A stretch of 64,000 nucleotides of DNA, taken from assembly GCA_000149265.1 (NCBI GenBank), contig CH002797.1, positions 107,086-171,085 of the forward strand, given 5' to 3'. The position numbers and the translations under genes were made by a program. Source of the stretch: Ciona savignyi. Lineage: Eukaryota; Chordata; Ascidiacea; Phlebobranchia; Cionidae. Positions 23,437 through 35,281 of this stretch are shown in pieces. Position 1 is the stretch's first letter; every line of letters starts with the position of its first letter. The notes under the pieces were generated by a model, which was not told where the DNA came from, did no database searches, and saw only the letters and a program-made list of their open reading frames with translations.

Positions 23437-23830
23437 GATGGCGTATAACCAATTAATGGACCTCTATGAGCGGCAAGATGTGACTATCGTTCACTTAGTC
23501 ATGGTATTTAAGTGTCCTTAGTCATGGTTTTCAAGTGTTTTGGGTGGTGATTCCCCAATGTTTGTTGTTTGGTCGTAGGCCTAGCATGTACTGGGCTGCG
23601 CGCAGGTGTTTTTATTTAGCTGTAAAGTTTTGTAATAGTCGAGCAGTGCTTCGTGAAATAAAGGTGTTGATTGTGTATCTGCTAGCTGTTTTGTTGGGAA
23701 AAAAGTTACAGATGTACGGGAGGGTATCAGCTCAATGTTTTTAAGTTAAAACTTTGGAGGGTTTTAGTTTAGCTTGCAGATACAAGCTTTAACTTTTAAA
23801 TGTGAAAAAATTCAAGAATCTCTGTATCCA
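23437..23830 (+). repeat. Dispersed repeat, copy 1
   Basis: Shares long matching blocks with 51582-51960: gatggcgtataaccaatt, ggtgattccccaatgtttg, tttagctgtaaagttttgta, aaaggtgttgattgtg and ctgctagctgttttgttggg. Both copies are in the same orientation. No protein or terminal structure was identified, so the class is unknown. Confidence 0.8.
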
Positions 23831-24476
23831 TCAAAAGTTGATAAAATCAACTTAACGGTGAAAATTGTAATGCTTTTGTGGCAATATAAACAGAATTAAT
23901 AATGTCATAGAATATTTAAGGTAACTATGCCCCGGTAAATATGCTTGAAACATACAGAGTCAACTGTCATTAGTCGAACTTCATTATGGGTTGCTTTTAG
24001 AATTACATTTTAATTTTAATATTTCAAAACGACCTTTAATTTTACTTAAAAATAAGAGAAATTAACGCAATCGAAAAAATGTAAAAAAGAGCCCTATTTT
24101 TAAGCATTTTTGGCCACGTATCGCTGAAAAATGTTCTGGTTGGAAAGGAATACTTCAAATTTTTAAGAAAGGTAAAAATGTGTAACGTGAATCAGAAAAA
24201 CACGATGTTAATTCAAATAATTATCCTAAAAAAACTGGTATTGTAAAAGTTACATATAAAAGAGCTGGAAACTTAAATCCATTTTTAGATAGAGAATTTA
24301 AATAGGAACAAAAATATGCGTAGATCCCATATATATATACCTATCTTTAACCATTTCTGGAAAATCTCACAAATTTATTTCCACTAAACTAGCGATCAGT
24401 ACGACTTCATGTAAAAATGCAGATTTGATACAATTTCTGGGATTATAAAAAATAATTAAATCACGACTTTCTCCTT

Positions 24477-24576
24477 NNNNNNNNNNNNNNNNNNNNNNNN
24501 NNNNNNNNNNNNNNNNNNNNNNNNNNNNNNNNNNNNNNNNNNNNNNNNNNNNNNNNNNNNNNNNNNNNNNNNNNNN
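24477..24576. other. Assembly gap, 100 N
   Basis: Exactly 100 undetermined bases, a conventional placeholder. The true length is unknown. Confidence 1.
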
Positions 24577-24944
24577 TTGTGGCACTGGGTCGTGTTAGGT
24601 AAATTAAAATCACATTGCAAACATGTCCAAAGGAGTCCTGAAGCGATTTATAGATTGCGGCAATGAGAAATAGAATCCACCAATTTTCATCCGAATTCAT
24701 CGATTTCTGCTTATTCCCGGACGACTAAAAATGCCTTTGAGCAAAGCACTGTTACATGCGACCTTCCAAGTCCAAGGTATTGCTTCTTGGGCAATATAAA
24801 CACTATTATCAATGTCATACATAGTACACATTGCCGCATATGGCTTGATTCGCAATGCAAACACTTCATATCACGATCGAACCGGTAGCAAATCGGTAAA
24901 ACTGTCAAAATGTATCAACATCGTTCATGGTGAAATGCTGAATT

Positions 24945-26955
24945 CTATCTGGTCGAATATGCTCTTCTTAGCGATTTAATATTGTTGTTATTGTTACTCG
25001 ATGTCGATCCTTCTTTATTCTTTCTCATAATACTGTGGTAGATCCGCATCATCCTGTTGCTTGTATCCTCTTCGCTGCTATCCGCACATTTTGAGGTACT
25101 AGCCATTGAACTTCGTTTGCTCTTGTTTCCACCGTGTCTACAAAATTAGTTGATTTCAATAGTGAAAGCATAAATACTTGGCTATTACCCTAGTACCCGA
25201 AGTAAAGCGCATATGTAATAGCCTGGTAGATAAGTGAGTAAGCTGTCCATTCTAATGGAAGCAAGTTCGAACTGATCGCTAGCTAGTCGGCTGTGTCCCG
25301 GTTAAGGCACTGACGATTACCCTTGTGATAACTCCCATGCGCTTTTTCCCATTCACGGAAATAAACATTAATACACCCTTCTTTTGTGTTTAATACAAGT
25401 AAAGAGAATACTTGTTTAATCCTTTAAATACACATTGGAATACCATTTATACCTACGGTCTGTATAAAACACATATGTACCCTAAATACACGAGGGTAAA
25501 CATTTATTGGGTAAATATCAACCTTTGAATTGCCGAAGCAATGAATTTTGGTGATGATATAGGATAGTCGTGTTTAATTTCGGGCGTGGGAAAAGACAAG
25601 GATCGTCCCTGAAATTATTTTACGGAGCTATTGCATGTGTTGGATGCGTGGAAACCTTTTGTCCCACTCAGTCAGTCACTGAAGAGTTTTGTAACCTCGC
25701 CCAGTAAAAAAAATCGACACTGCCAATCGTGGAATTCCCACCAATAACTTAATCCACCATCCACAGAGTAAAGTGATGCAACTTACGAGTTCAAGTACTC
25801 GGCCAGCTTCTCCGCTCGATCGAGGTATTGTTTGCATTTGGATAAAATCTTCTCCTTGATGTTCTCGCTCTCTGCCTCATCTGCAATTAAATTCGATCGG
25901 ATCATGCATTGGTTGCAAAATTAAAATATCTAGATTGTTGCACTAATCAGGAAACTTACAAATATAAATTTTCGTCCCATATTTGCGCGTTCACTATTGG
26001 GGGTTGTAATTCATATCGGCACCCGCCCACAAATTCGTTAGGTAATCACAAAGATTAAACATACTGCGAAGCAGTCTTATACACCTGGACATATAATGAT
26101 TATGTCCTACTCCTGTCCGAATCACTCACAGTTGAGGCTTTCAAGGAAATACACGAGGGCATGCTGGTAAAGCGAGAGCGCCTCTTCATAATGTCTGGCA
26201 CGATCTTCTTCCACCGCTTTTTGCACCAGATGTAACGCTGTCTCTAATGAGCTTCGACCTTTCGCGACCTGTGACCAGTTGTGTGGGATATTAATTAACA
26301 GTGGTGGCTGTTGCTGGGTAATGAACTCAATCGCCACATTGCTTATAATGCATTAACATAGCCCCCTGTGTCTGTACAAGGTACTTCACTTTGGGAAAAC
26401 TAAAAGAGGAAAAATGGGAAGGAAGGAAACTGCACACCAAAATAAAGATTAGGGTGTTACATTTCGTTACAGGGTTGTGGCTAAAATTAGTTTGAGTAAG
26501 CAGTTTCCCTCCTTTCCCTTTCCCTCATTTCAGTTCTGCCCACTTCCCATTGATCCTAACAAGAGGTATAGAGGTCTTTTACAAGATTAGTCTTTGACAA
26601 ACCACAAGTGTAGTAACTCCGAATCGAAATTGTACGCTGGTCATACACATGCCTGCCTTTTTTATAAAAAAAGTAGATTTTGAAAGGATTCGATCAAGGC
26701 TTATGAGTTGCACTGCGACAAGTTATAAATGAGATTCTACTGAGAATATAAATAAAACAAATATCCAAACATGAGTGTGAGCTCCTGCAATTCGAGAGGG
26801 GATAGCAGGTGTGTTATGACCCGTACAATCCACTGCAGACTTACATTATCTGGATAGGAAGGCGATTTTTGTTCGTTTAACAGCGGCATTTGGTCGGTTT
26901 GAGTTGAATTATCTTTCACCAATATCCGCGTCCACTTACAGCAACAGCTGCCCAT
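24945..26955 (-). CDS. MGSCCC-anchored MIT-domain protein (VPS4-like MIT, no ATPase), four exons
   Basis: Exons on the minus strand: 26955-26845, 26268-26130, 25880-25787, 25137-24945. All have GT/AG ends and consistent phases (0, 1, 2). The product is 178 residues. It starts MGSCCCKWTRILV: Gly2 would suit N-myristoylation and Cys4-6 palmitoylation. Residues about 38-115 form a MIT three-helix bundle closely like that of VPS4 (ALHLVQKAVEEDRARHYEEA, YQHALVYFLESLNYEAES, CKQYLDRAEKLAEYL). MIT domains bind ESCRT-III tail motifs. The C-terminal tail (about 116-178) is Ser/Asn-rich and basic, ending SLRRAYSTR. No AAA, kinase, PX or MITD1-type domain follows. The second exon's acceptor (26269) was chosen because the upstream alternative meets stops. 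Intron 3 holds a SINE remnant. I infer a membrane-tethered ESCRT-III binder. I do not recognise an orthologue. Confidence 0.8.
25235..25380 (+). mobile_element. SINE remnant in an intron of the MIT gene
   Basis: Shows gatcgctagctagtcggctg, then jumps to the tail-side block cattcacggaaataaaca, so the middle has been lost. A second weak copy, on the other strand, may lie at 25555-25700. Confidence 0.55.
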
Positions 26956-26959
26956 ACCT

Positions 26960-29400
26960 ACATTCTGCTCTCAATCATAAACAAGGATATTTATATAAAG
27001 ACACGTTTCGTTACTGAAACAAAAAGTCTTTTATATTTTAGGGTGGTTCGGAAGAAACCTTAGTCAGAGCTTATTTGGATCTAACAGGACGAAGTGAAAA
27101 GTTGTGCCAAGTCGGTAAGTCGCACAAGCACTTTGCCCTCACATCTGACGTAAGTTACTATGGCAAATTATGAACACTTGACCACGTTTTAGTATTGAAT
27201 GTAAATGAACAGGAACGAAACAATATAACATTTACTATGGTAAAAAGTCTGGAATACTTTTTGGTATGAATATCGAGACTGATACAGGCTACTTTATAAG
27301 CGCTAGCGCTGATCTTAAAGCTTGCTATTAACTATTAATACATAGTTTTAAACATACAAATCTTATTTACATAAAAACCTTGTAAAAACGGCGTAACGAT
27401 TTCAATTAGAAAAAAAATGATTGTTTAACAACGTCATGACGGGTAATGTGCGACAGCTTATTAATATCCTTACTTCTTTTGGATGGTTAGACCGGTCGGC
27501 TACCACCAGGCTTACAACGCTTAGTGTTAAACAAATTGATAAAAATTTCGGACTACTTGTCTGGCCGGGCTTTGAGACATTTCCTGTCGATGTCAATGGA
27601 TATAAGGGAAACATATTTCTTTAATTAATGAAATTAAGTTATGGAACGTTTTGTTTTCCTAATAAATAAAACTTTGTACTCTAATTCGTGACGTCACATT
27701 GTCCGAAATTGCACAACTATATGGAGACGGTTGGGACATATTACTACTTAAATACTTATTAGTGTGACTATCCATTTAAAAAAATTAATAACACTATAAT
27801 AATTAATATTTCAAAAAATGTCCCTTTACCTTTCTCAACCGGTCCTCTAACTACAAGAAATATTGTTCATTGTTCACTAAAAAAACACGAGCGTGCATTA
27901 CTAACAAAGGCTTTTACGGACTTGTTGCTAGGTGCTAGCTAGTCGGAACCTTTAGTCCAGAGGTCGTGAAATCGAAACCAGTCGGTAAATAATTTGTTGT
28001 GTTCTTGATTCTTTTGGGAAAGTTTAAACCCAGTGATTGAATAGGTTTGAAACCTAAACCTAAAGAAATGTATCCGCTTCATTCAACACTGTATATTAGC
28101 TCTATTACACTAACATGGTATTCTGGTGGTTGACATAGTGATAACGCCCCCCCCTGCGTTTAAACATTTCTATATACATACGTGAATAACATAATTGTGC
28201 TTAAAAGCCAATAAATAAAGCCTGAAAACAACTGAATATAACTATTTGCGCACTATAATAACTAAAATCGCTTATTTAACGTACGTCGTCGTTTATTAAG
28301 CGCAGGCCGTTTGCGCCTCAACAATTTTAAAACTTGACTTCACCGGATATACACCGTGCTGCAATTAAATCTCTGTTCGCTATCTTGGCATCTTATCAAC
28401 TGCTCCGGAGAGTTCTATACGAAATTGTATTTACTTGCCGGCCATAACAAATTAGATCCAACCCGCGAAAAACTAATAATAGAAATCATAATATTAACTT
28501 CGACCTAATATCTTTAGCGAGACGGAGTCTTGACAAAATAGTGCATGACATACGAGATAAACCATTGATAGCGTGGTGCTGCGTTTACCAAAAAATCGAA
28601 ACAAATAATAGGCCTACCCTAATTATATATGTACTAAATAACCTCCAAAGTGTTTTATTTTTGCCTAATTAAAAAAAATATCATGTTACAGCTATTAAGG
28701 TGATTATGGCATACCACACAGGCCCACAATAAATAATTGATTGATTATACAAGTGTTTTAACGGCTGTCGCTTTGCCGTCTTCTTTAAGATGCAATATTC
28801 ATAGAATTCATAGATGAGGCTAATACGTGTTTTCATCGTGGAAACAAAAACCGAACTAACTAAACCAAGTTACGTATAATTAGATCTATTTTTGTGAGTC
28901 ATTGTTGTGAATATATTTTGGCAAGTTGTCCACACAAACAAACCTACCTTTGTAATATGTAAGGACTACACAACATTTCCCAAAAAGGTTCTAATCTGTA
29001 AAAAAATACACAAAAAAAAGACTAATAAAGTATAAAGTAGGATATTCCACCACTAGTATTTTAAGTTTCTTCACGACGGGAAAAAAGTTTCGAATTTTGA
29101 ATATAGTCCAAGTGCGAATGACCTGCTTAATCTGGAGTAACTGGTTAGCTAGAACCTTGTCGTAGAACTAACAAAACGCTGATGAGACTGAATGGATCGC
29201 ATCTCGCACCATAACATTCCGCACGAACTATTAATACCTATTTACCCGCCATGCTACATCTGCATTCAATGGGATTGCTCGATCGGGTGCGCCTTCGTTG
29301 CTACTAGCAGCTACACCCCATGGTAAGTTGTATACGAACATATCCGGCTAGGTTATGTAGCCTATGAATCTAACTGGATACTTTACGCAGGAATATCTGG
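26960..29400. other. Intergenic, old repeats only
   Basis: Upstream of the MIT gene. A degenerate SINE is visible at 27935-28160 (gctagctagtcggaacc, then diverged blocks). One plus-strand stretch, 27042-27114, is open with splice-like ends but has no partner exons. No other gene is supported. Confidence 0.5.
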
Positions 29401-32400
29401 TAATGTTGTATACAAATGTAGCAACGATTTTGATGCGCATTGTCTGGTGAATCGTACGCCGGAAATCGAATCACAAACCGGTTGTGACGAGTTTTAAATC
29501 AAAATAGCTTTAAGACAAACTACGATATCGATAACAGCGGGAGGTACCTACACAGCTCGTTTGAAATTGTATTTTAAGCTTCAATATTTTACGTAATCCA
29601 CCTACTGCTGTAAAACGAAATGGCCCCAAAAGTTGCCTATATATATATATATATATATAGCGCTAATAAAAGTACTTTTTCTGCTGCAACTTTTTACGCT
29701 GCTGTAGAGGAGATGAGACTTTTCTTAATATCTAAAGTAGTCGTGTGTCGTGTCTGGTGGTTAGCATGTGACGCACAATGTCACAACATTGACTTGTGAC
29801 GCAACAATCGCTTAAAACCTAATTCAACCGCGCAATTTCCGAGTTTATTTTGGGCCACACCGACACTCCTCGTTTTACAAACACAAATCTTATATTGCCG
29901 AACTATTTTGTTTACAATAGAGCAAAAAAACTTTTATTACTTTTATTTTAAAAAACCAACACTTTTAATACAGGAAAATGTAAGGTCACACTTTGAAACA
30001 AGTTTTTTTCTGTGTGACTTGATTTTTTTAGTGGGAACTGGCATTAATTCCAATGAAGCGGTTAGATCAGCGGTTCTCAAACTGGGGTCCGCGGTCTTTT
30101 TGGGTCCGCAAGACAATTTTCTGGCACCGCGAAGCACTTTCCAAAAAAAATTAAAACGACGCTTCTTAAAGAAAAAAAATGTGTAAAATTAAGTTTTCTT
30201 TTCTTCCAATTAATTTAACAAACACAATTTGTCATGAAAGCTTACAGGCTACATATGCATTTATGACATCACAAGAAGCTATTTGATGTCACATTAGTGC
30301 AGTTCAAAAGTACCAACAAGCCTATCTAAGATTGTAGAACTCCTACTAGAGAAGGAAATAGAACAACTGCTATTATAGTAGGAGTAAACATTAAAAACAA
30401 TGCTAAGGTCAGGACTTTTAGTTTTTCCTTAAGCCATGCATCCGGCTTAATATGTTTTGTATTAGAATTTTAACGTTGCTAAACGTTTAAATTAAATTTC
30501 AGTACAAAAAGTGAAAATGGCTCAGCCTCGAAAAAAATTGAGATACAATGATTTCTTTGTTCAATTTGGTTTCACAGTGATTAATTCTGGGGGAGAAGAA
30601 AAGCCGCAGTGCGTTCTGTGTAACACAGTTTTAGCAAGTTCTTCTCTAAAACCTAGCAAGCTGAAAAGACATTTGGTAACACATCATCCAGATTTTCAAA
30701 ACAAAGATGCAGATTTTTTTAAACGGAAGGCTGAAAGTTTAGTAAGGTCAAGACTTGATAACACCGGTGATCAATGGAAGGAAAATATTGCAGGGTTAAC
30801 GGCCTCCTACGAAGTTGCAAGAAAAATAGCTATCGCCAAGAAACCGCACACCATTGGAGAACAATTGATCTTGCCTTGTTGCCAAATTATTGTATCAAAC
30901 CTTTTAGGAGAAACTAAAGTTCAAAAGCTGAAACAAGTGTCTCTGTCAAACGACACTGTGAGAAGGAGAATATTAGAGCTATCAGAAAACATTTTGTCGC
31001 GTGTGGTGTCAAAGATACAGAAGTCAATGTTTGGTTTCTTTGCAATCCAGCTTGATGAAATAACGGATGTTGCAAATTTAGCTGAACTATGTGTTTATGT
31101 GCGCTACATACACGAAAGGCATTTGGAGGATGACTTTTTGTTCTGCAGCCCCCCTTCACCACAAGAACAACTGCTAAAGATATTTTCATTTTCGTGAACA
31201 AGTTTTTCGACGAGAACAACCTGAAATGGAAACATGTTATCGGTGTTTGCACAGACGGTGCTCCAGCTATGCTTGGCTGCCGTTCCGGTTTTCAGACTTT
31301 GGTTAAACAAAAATCTCCTGATGTAGTAGGTACGCATTGCACTATATACATCGCCAAGCACTCATGGCAAAAACTTTACCTGATCAGCTGAAAAATGTCC
31401 TTGACTATGTGGTTAAAGCAGTAAACTTCATCAAAGCAAATGCACTCAATTCCCGTCTGTTTGCAGAATTATGCATGGAAAATGATTCCGAATTTGTAAC
31501 TGTCTTGTTGCACTCTCATGTGAGATGGCTGTCGAAGGGTAAAGTGCTCAAACGAGCTTTCATTTTAAGGGAAGAAATGAAAAAGTTTTTGCAAGGGCCG
31601 AAACCAGAATTGCACCAGAAATTTCTGATAATTGTTTTTTTGGTGTGTTTGTCATTTTTGGTGGACATTTTTGAATCTGTTAAAGGGGAACTGAAGTCAA
31701 TTTTAAGAATATCTTAATAAATGGAAAAAACTACGCTGATTTCAAAAATCAAATCAGTTTCTTCCAATATTTTTTTGTTGAAGAGTTATGAGCAAAAATG
31801 CATTTCATTTTATGTTAGGGGATTTCCCGTATTACGTCATTGACGTTGTTGAGATTTCGTGCCTATATGCATTGTACACAATCATGTGCCAGTTTAGAGG
31901 TGAATTAGTAACAGAAGCGCCTGCAGGAGCGTTGTATTTTTGTTTTTTTATGGAGACTTAGCATAACACTTGTCATATAGCCTAACTGAACCAATGTACG
32001 CGCGTGACAGCTTACCTAAAGCGCGCTCATTCAGGCCTGCACGATCCTGGACCTAAGCTGAATGCTGAGGCATACAGGTCTCGTATTTAAATGACTTTAG
32101 AATAATAAGTCTTAGCAATTTATATCATAAATCATAGAAGTGAAGACAGAACAAGAAAACTAGAACAGGAGGCAGTAAACTGTAACTGCCAGCAATTTAT
32201 AGAAATAAACCAGCCATCAATCAAATATCAGACTATGCGGTGGGAACAGCCTATTTCTTTCATGATTGTTGCTTTTCAATATATAGCTATAATCTGCAAT
32301 ATAGACTAGCAATGTTATTATCAACCCCTAGGCTACAAACTGAGAAGTGTGAGGGATTTGGTATACATATGCATAGAAGTTGTAACTAATTTCTTTTGTT

Positions 32401-32445
32401 TTCTTCATTTCTAGAGTAAATTTAAGTTAATGTTGTAACACTAAA

Positions 32446-32805
32446 ATGGATGACAGTTTTCAGCATTCTGGCATGGATGAAAGAAATTTTATTGTACACA
32501 ATAAAATAACACAAATTCAGTCATATGCGTTTAAACCAAGGAAAACGTCTGAAAGTATCTTTGAAAATGCAAGCCCTATAGAAGAAAATGTTTATTTAGA
32601 AACATTTCCTATTGACATGACTTGGTGCAGTTGCAAAAACTGTTTTCTTATGGACACACCGCAAGAATGTTTATGCTGCATGAATGTACATGCATTTGTA
32701 CACAAAATAACACCACACTGGACTTGCACTACTAAAAGCCCTTATTTTTCAATTATCTACTTGGATAAAGAAGTTCTTGAAGTTGCACTTGATGTACTGG
32801 GTTGA
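32446..32805 (+). CDS. Element-encoded Cys-rich protein, P2X7-tail-like
   Basis: 119 residues, intact. The core WCSCKNCFLMDTPQECLCCM resembles the zinc-binding cysteine-rich region found in the cytosolic tail of P2X7 receptors, which also occurs in transposon-borne proteins. The match is by motif only. Its 3' end overlaps the opposite-strand THAP frame by 49 bases. Both lie between the inverted repeats of the Kolobok-like element. Confidence 0.6.
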   Translation: MDDSFQHSGMDERNFIVHNKITQIQSYAFKPRKTSESIFENASPIEENVYLETFPIDMTWCSCKNCFLMDTPQECLCCMNVHAFVHKITPHWTCTTKSPYFSIIYLDKEVLEVALDVLG

Positions 32806-33125
32806 TCACTATGTTTAAAATCATAATCAGAAAAATTAAAAACTGTTGGAACTGTATTTTTCAGCAAGTGGTTTGTTTTCATCATCTTGGCCACTCCATT
32901 GGAGTCAAATACAATTTTACTATGATAATCCTTGTCACAAATATGTGCACTACACACTGTGGTTCTTTTTCCAGGTAGTTTAGAACGCTTGCATTGTTGT
33001 ATCCATTGCTTCATCTGTTTTTTGTCGTTGTGAGGAAATCGATGGAAGAGCACAGGTGGATTGGAATTTCGTGTGCTGTAATAGGAATTTGTACATCCCG
33101 GAGCAAAACAATATGCTCCAATCAC
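32757..33125 (-). CDS. Element-encoded THAP-domain protein
   Basis: 122 residues, beginning MIGAYCFAPGCTNSYYSTR. The C2CH zinc module is visible: C-x4-C near the start, then FHRFPHNDKKQMKQWIQQCK, and CSAHICDKDY, followed by KKL-like NHLLKNTVPTVF. THAP domains bind DNA and are found in Kolobok and P-element transposases. Here the THAP stands alone with a short Ser/Thr tail (QPSTSSATSRTSLSK), so it may act as a stand-alone DNA-binding factor of the element or as a remnant. Confidence 0.8.
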   Translation of the reverse strand: MIGAYCFAPGCTNSYYSTRNSNPPVLFHRFPHNDKKQMKQWIQQCKRSKLPGKRTTVCSAHICDKDYHSKIVFDSNGVAKMMKTNHLLKNTVPTVFNFSDYDFKHSDQPSTSSATSRTSLSK

Positions 33126-35281
33126 TCTTCCTTCCTTCTCAGTGGCTTAACTTTAGGCATTTTACAATATCTAATAAAAAGAACTAAATTGGAAAAGTGG
33201 TATATTCTTATTAACTTATTTGGGTAGTTAAGTACAGATCTATTATATATATTCTTCACTTACTTATCTGAGTGCTTGCTGGGTACTTATTGTCATACTA
33301 CACATTGGCTACTCAACTGTGGATTAACTGGTTTATGCAATAAGTGGTATTCTCAACCAGTAGGCTAATGCTCAGTTTCAATAACAGCAGACATTAAATG
33401 CACCACATACGCAACAGCAAAACATTATACAAACAGCCAATGTAAACCATGAAAGAAATAGGCTTTTCCCACCGCATAGTCTAATCTTTGATTGATGGCT
33501 GGTTTATTTATATAAATTGCTGGCAGTTACAGTTTAATGCATTCTGTTATAGTTTTCTTGTTCTGTCTTCAAAGTAAGCTGTCACCATGTACATTGGTCC
33601 AGTAAGGCTATATGACAAGTGTTATGCTAAGTCTCCATAAAAAAAACGAAAATACAACGCTCCTGCAGGCGCTTCTGTTACTAATTCACCTCTAAACTGG
33701 CACATGATTGTATACAATTCATATAGGCACGAAATCTCAACAACGTCAATGACGTAATACGGGAAATCCCCTAACATAAAATGAAATGCATTTTTGCTCA
33801 TAACTCTTTAACAAAAAAATATTGGAAGAAACTGATTTGATTTTTGAAATCAGCGTAGTTTTTTCCATTTATTAAGATATTCTTAAAATTGACTTCAGTT
33901 CCCCTTTAATTTTGTCAATCTGACGCTACAAGAAAAGGAGACTAATTTGATTCATTGTCACGAAAAGTTGTCGGCATTTAACATGAAGCTGATCCTGTGG
34001 CATTCCAAATTGCAAAACAAAAACTTTGCTCCATTTCCACATCTCAATGCATTTCTTGATGAAAATGAACTTGACGTCAACGAAGGTATTCTCGAGGTCA
34101 TGACATGCCACATTTTCATTCTTCGTGAAGAAATTCTGCACTATTTCCCTGACTTGGAAGATTTTGAAAAGCATAGTAGATTTGTAAGCAACCCTTTTGG
34201 AACGAGCGCTGGAGATCTGCCTTCACAAGATAACTTACTTCATGAACAGTTTATTGATTTGGTGAATGATGGAAATGCGAGACGCTTATTTAGTGAAAAG
34301 TCTTGCAGTGACTTTTGGATTGAAATGGCACAAAGCTACCCTGACATTTCGAGGATGGCATTGAAAGTACTAATCCCATTCCCAACAACATATGAGTGTT
34401 AATCTGCATTTTCAGCCCTACTTGCAATCAAGCCTAAAGCTAGAAACTGACTGGATGCAATTCACGACATGAGGGTTGCGTTGTCCACAACTGAACCAAA
34501 ACTTAGCCGAACTGATAGAAAAGAAGCAAGTGCACCCATCACATTGATTCCATTAAAAACAACGTGTTGTTTTGTGTTTATTTGTGTGTTTATTTTTCGA
34601 GGGGATCGTGAGTCATTAAAAAAATTGCTAGGGGACCGTTGCGTAATTTTTTTTTAAAAGTTTGTGAACCGCTGGGTTAGATACACACGAATAAAGAATA
34701 GGTTTTAATGAGCTACAAATGGCTATATACAAAATAGTGCATAACAATGTTAGGGTACTGAAGAGTACATTTAAATGATATGCAGTCTCCTTGCATCATG
34801 GCGACGAATTCTAAAAATATGTGTCAAATTAGATACATATACCAACTCTATACAAAAACGGTCTTGGTAACGAACCTATGTACGGTTCGAAACCTGGTAA
34901 AAATATCTTTAAGGCTCGACAGACTAAATGCTAAGACATGTTTTAAAAGTTCAGCCGAACCATAAATCGAAAGGTCGTGGATTCGAAACTGGTAGAAAGT
35001 TCCTGGTTGTGCTTAAAAATTAAAGCGACGTAATCTCATGGTTTTGTTCTGTACCAATTTAATGTTTTAGTACTGAATTTTACCACCGCAACAGTAATAC
35101 TGCCGTGGGTCTTTAGAGGTCAAGGCATAATTCAATCTTAATCAGTCACACCCACTGTAATACTTTATTAAGCAAAAAATTACCAGATTTCGAACGTTTA
35201 AATATAAACTGCATATTCTTATTGGCATTGTGTGCGCAATACATGCCTTGCTAAACCTAGATTCCGCCCTAAGAAACCAAC

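Larger units (their letters stand above)
31684..33905. mobile_element. Kolobok-like DNA element with long inverted repeats, nested in the hAT
   Basis: Both ends start AGGGGAACTGAAGTCAATTT and are flanked by TTAA (31680-31683 and 33906-33909). Long terminal inverted repeats run about 31684-32263 and 33449-33905. The left arm holds about 120 extra bases near 32015-32135 that the right arm lacks. TTAA duplications plus a THAP-domain frame suit the Kolobok superfamily; piggyBac also uses TTAA but lacks THAP. Two tail-to-tail open frames occupy the centre, and no DDE transposase core was seen, so it is probably nonautonomous. Confidence 0.87.
30517..34402 (+). pseudogene. hAT transposase remnant
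   Basis: Starts MAQPRKKLRYNDFFVQFGF. A BED-type zinc finger (CVLCNTVLASSSLKPSKLKR then HLVTHH) is followed by the catalytic region (FAIQLDEITDVANLAELCVY, HVIGVCTDGAPAMLG) and, after the nested element, the C-terminal dimerisation region (MALKVLIPFPTTYEC). At least two frame changes lie in 31130-31345, and a stop follows YEC near 34400. The nested element at 31684-33905 splits the gene. Removing it with one TTAA restores the frame across DIFESV-NFVNLTLQEKET, so the frame was still open there when it inserted. Confidence 0.9.
30068..34674 (+). mobile_element. hAT transposon (BED-finger, ZBED5-like type), inactive
   Basis: Terminal inverted repeats CAGCGGTTCTCAAACT on the left and CAGCGGTTCACAAACT (reverse complement of the right end) are flanked by a perfect 8-bp duplication, GGTTAGAT (30060-30067 and 34675-34682). 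Length is 4607 bp, of which 2222 bp is a nested Kolobok-like element. Copy 2 of the surrounding duplication (around 54865) has no element, giving a natural empty-site comparison. The insertion therefore came after the duplication, or was lost precisely from copy 2, which is less likely. Confidence 0.95.

Noticed and set aside
27042-27114. Exon-like plus-strand stretch (GGSEETLVRAYLDLTGRSEK) with ag/GTAAGT ends
   Set aside because: No partner exon with matching phase and no recognisable family; one open 73-bp stretch is expected by chance.
31684-33905. piggyBac or P-element identity for the nested TTAA element
   Set aside because: piggyBac lacks THAP, and P elements make 8-bp duplications. 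TTAA with a THAP frame fits Kolobok better, though no transposase core was seen.
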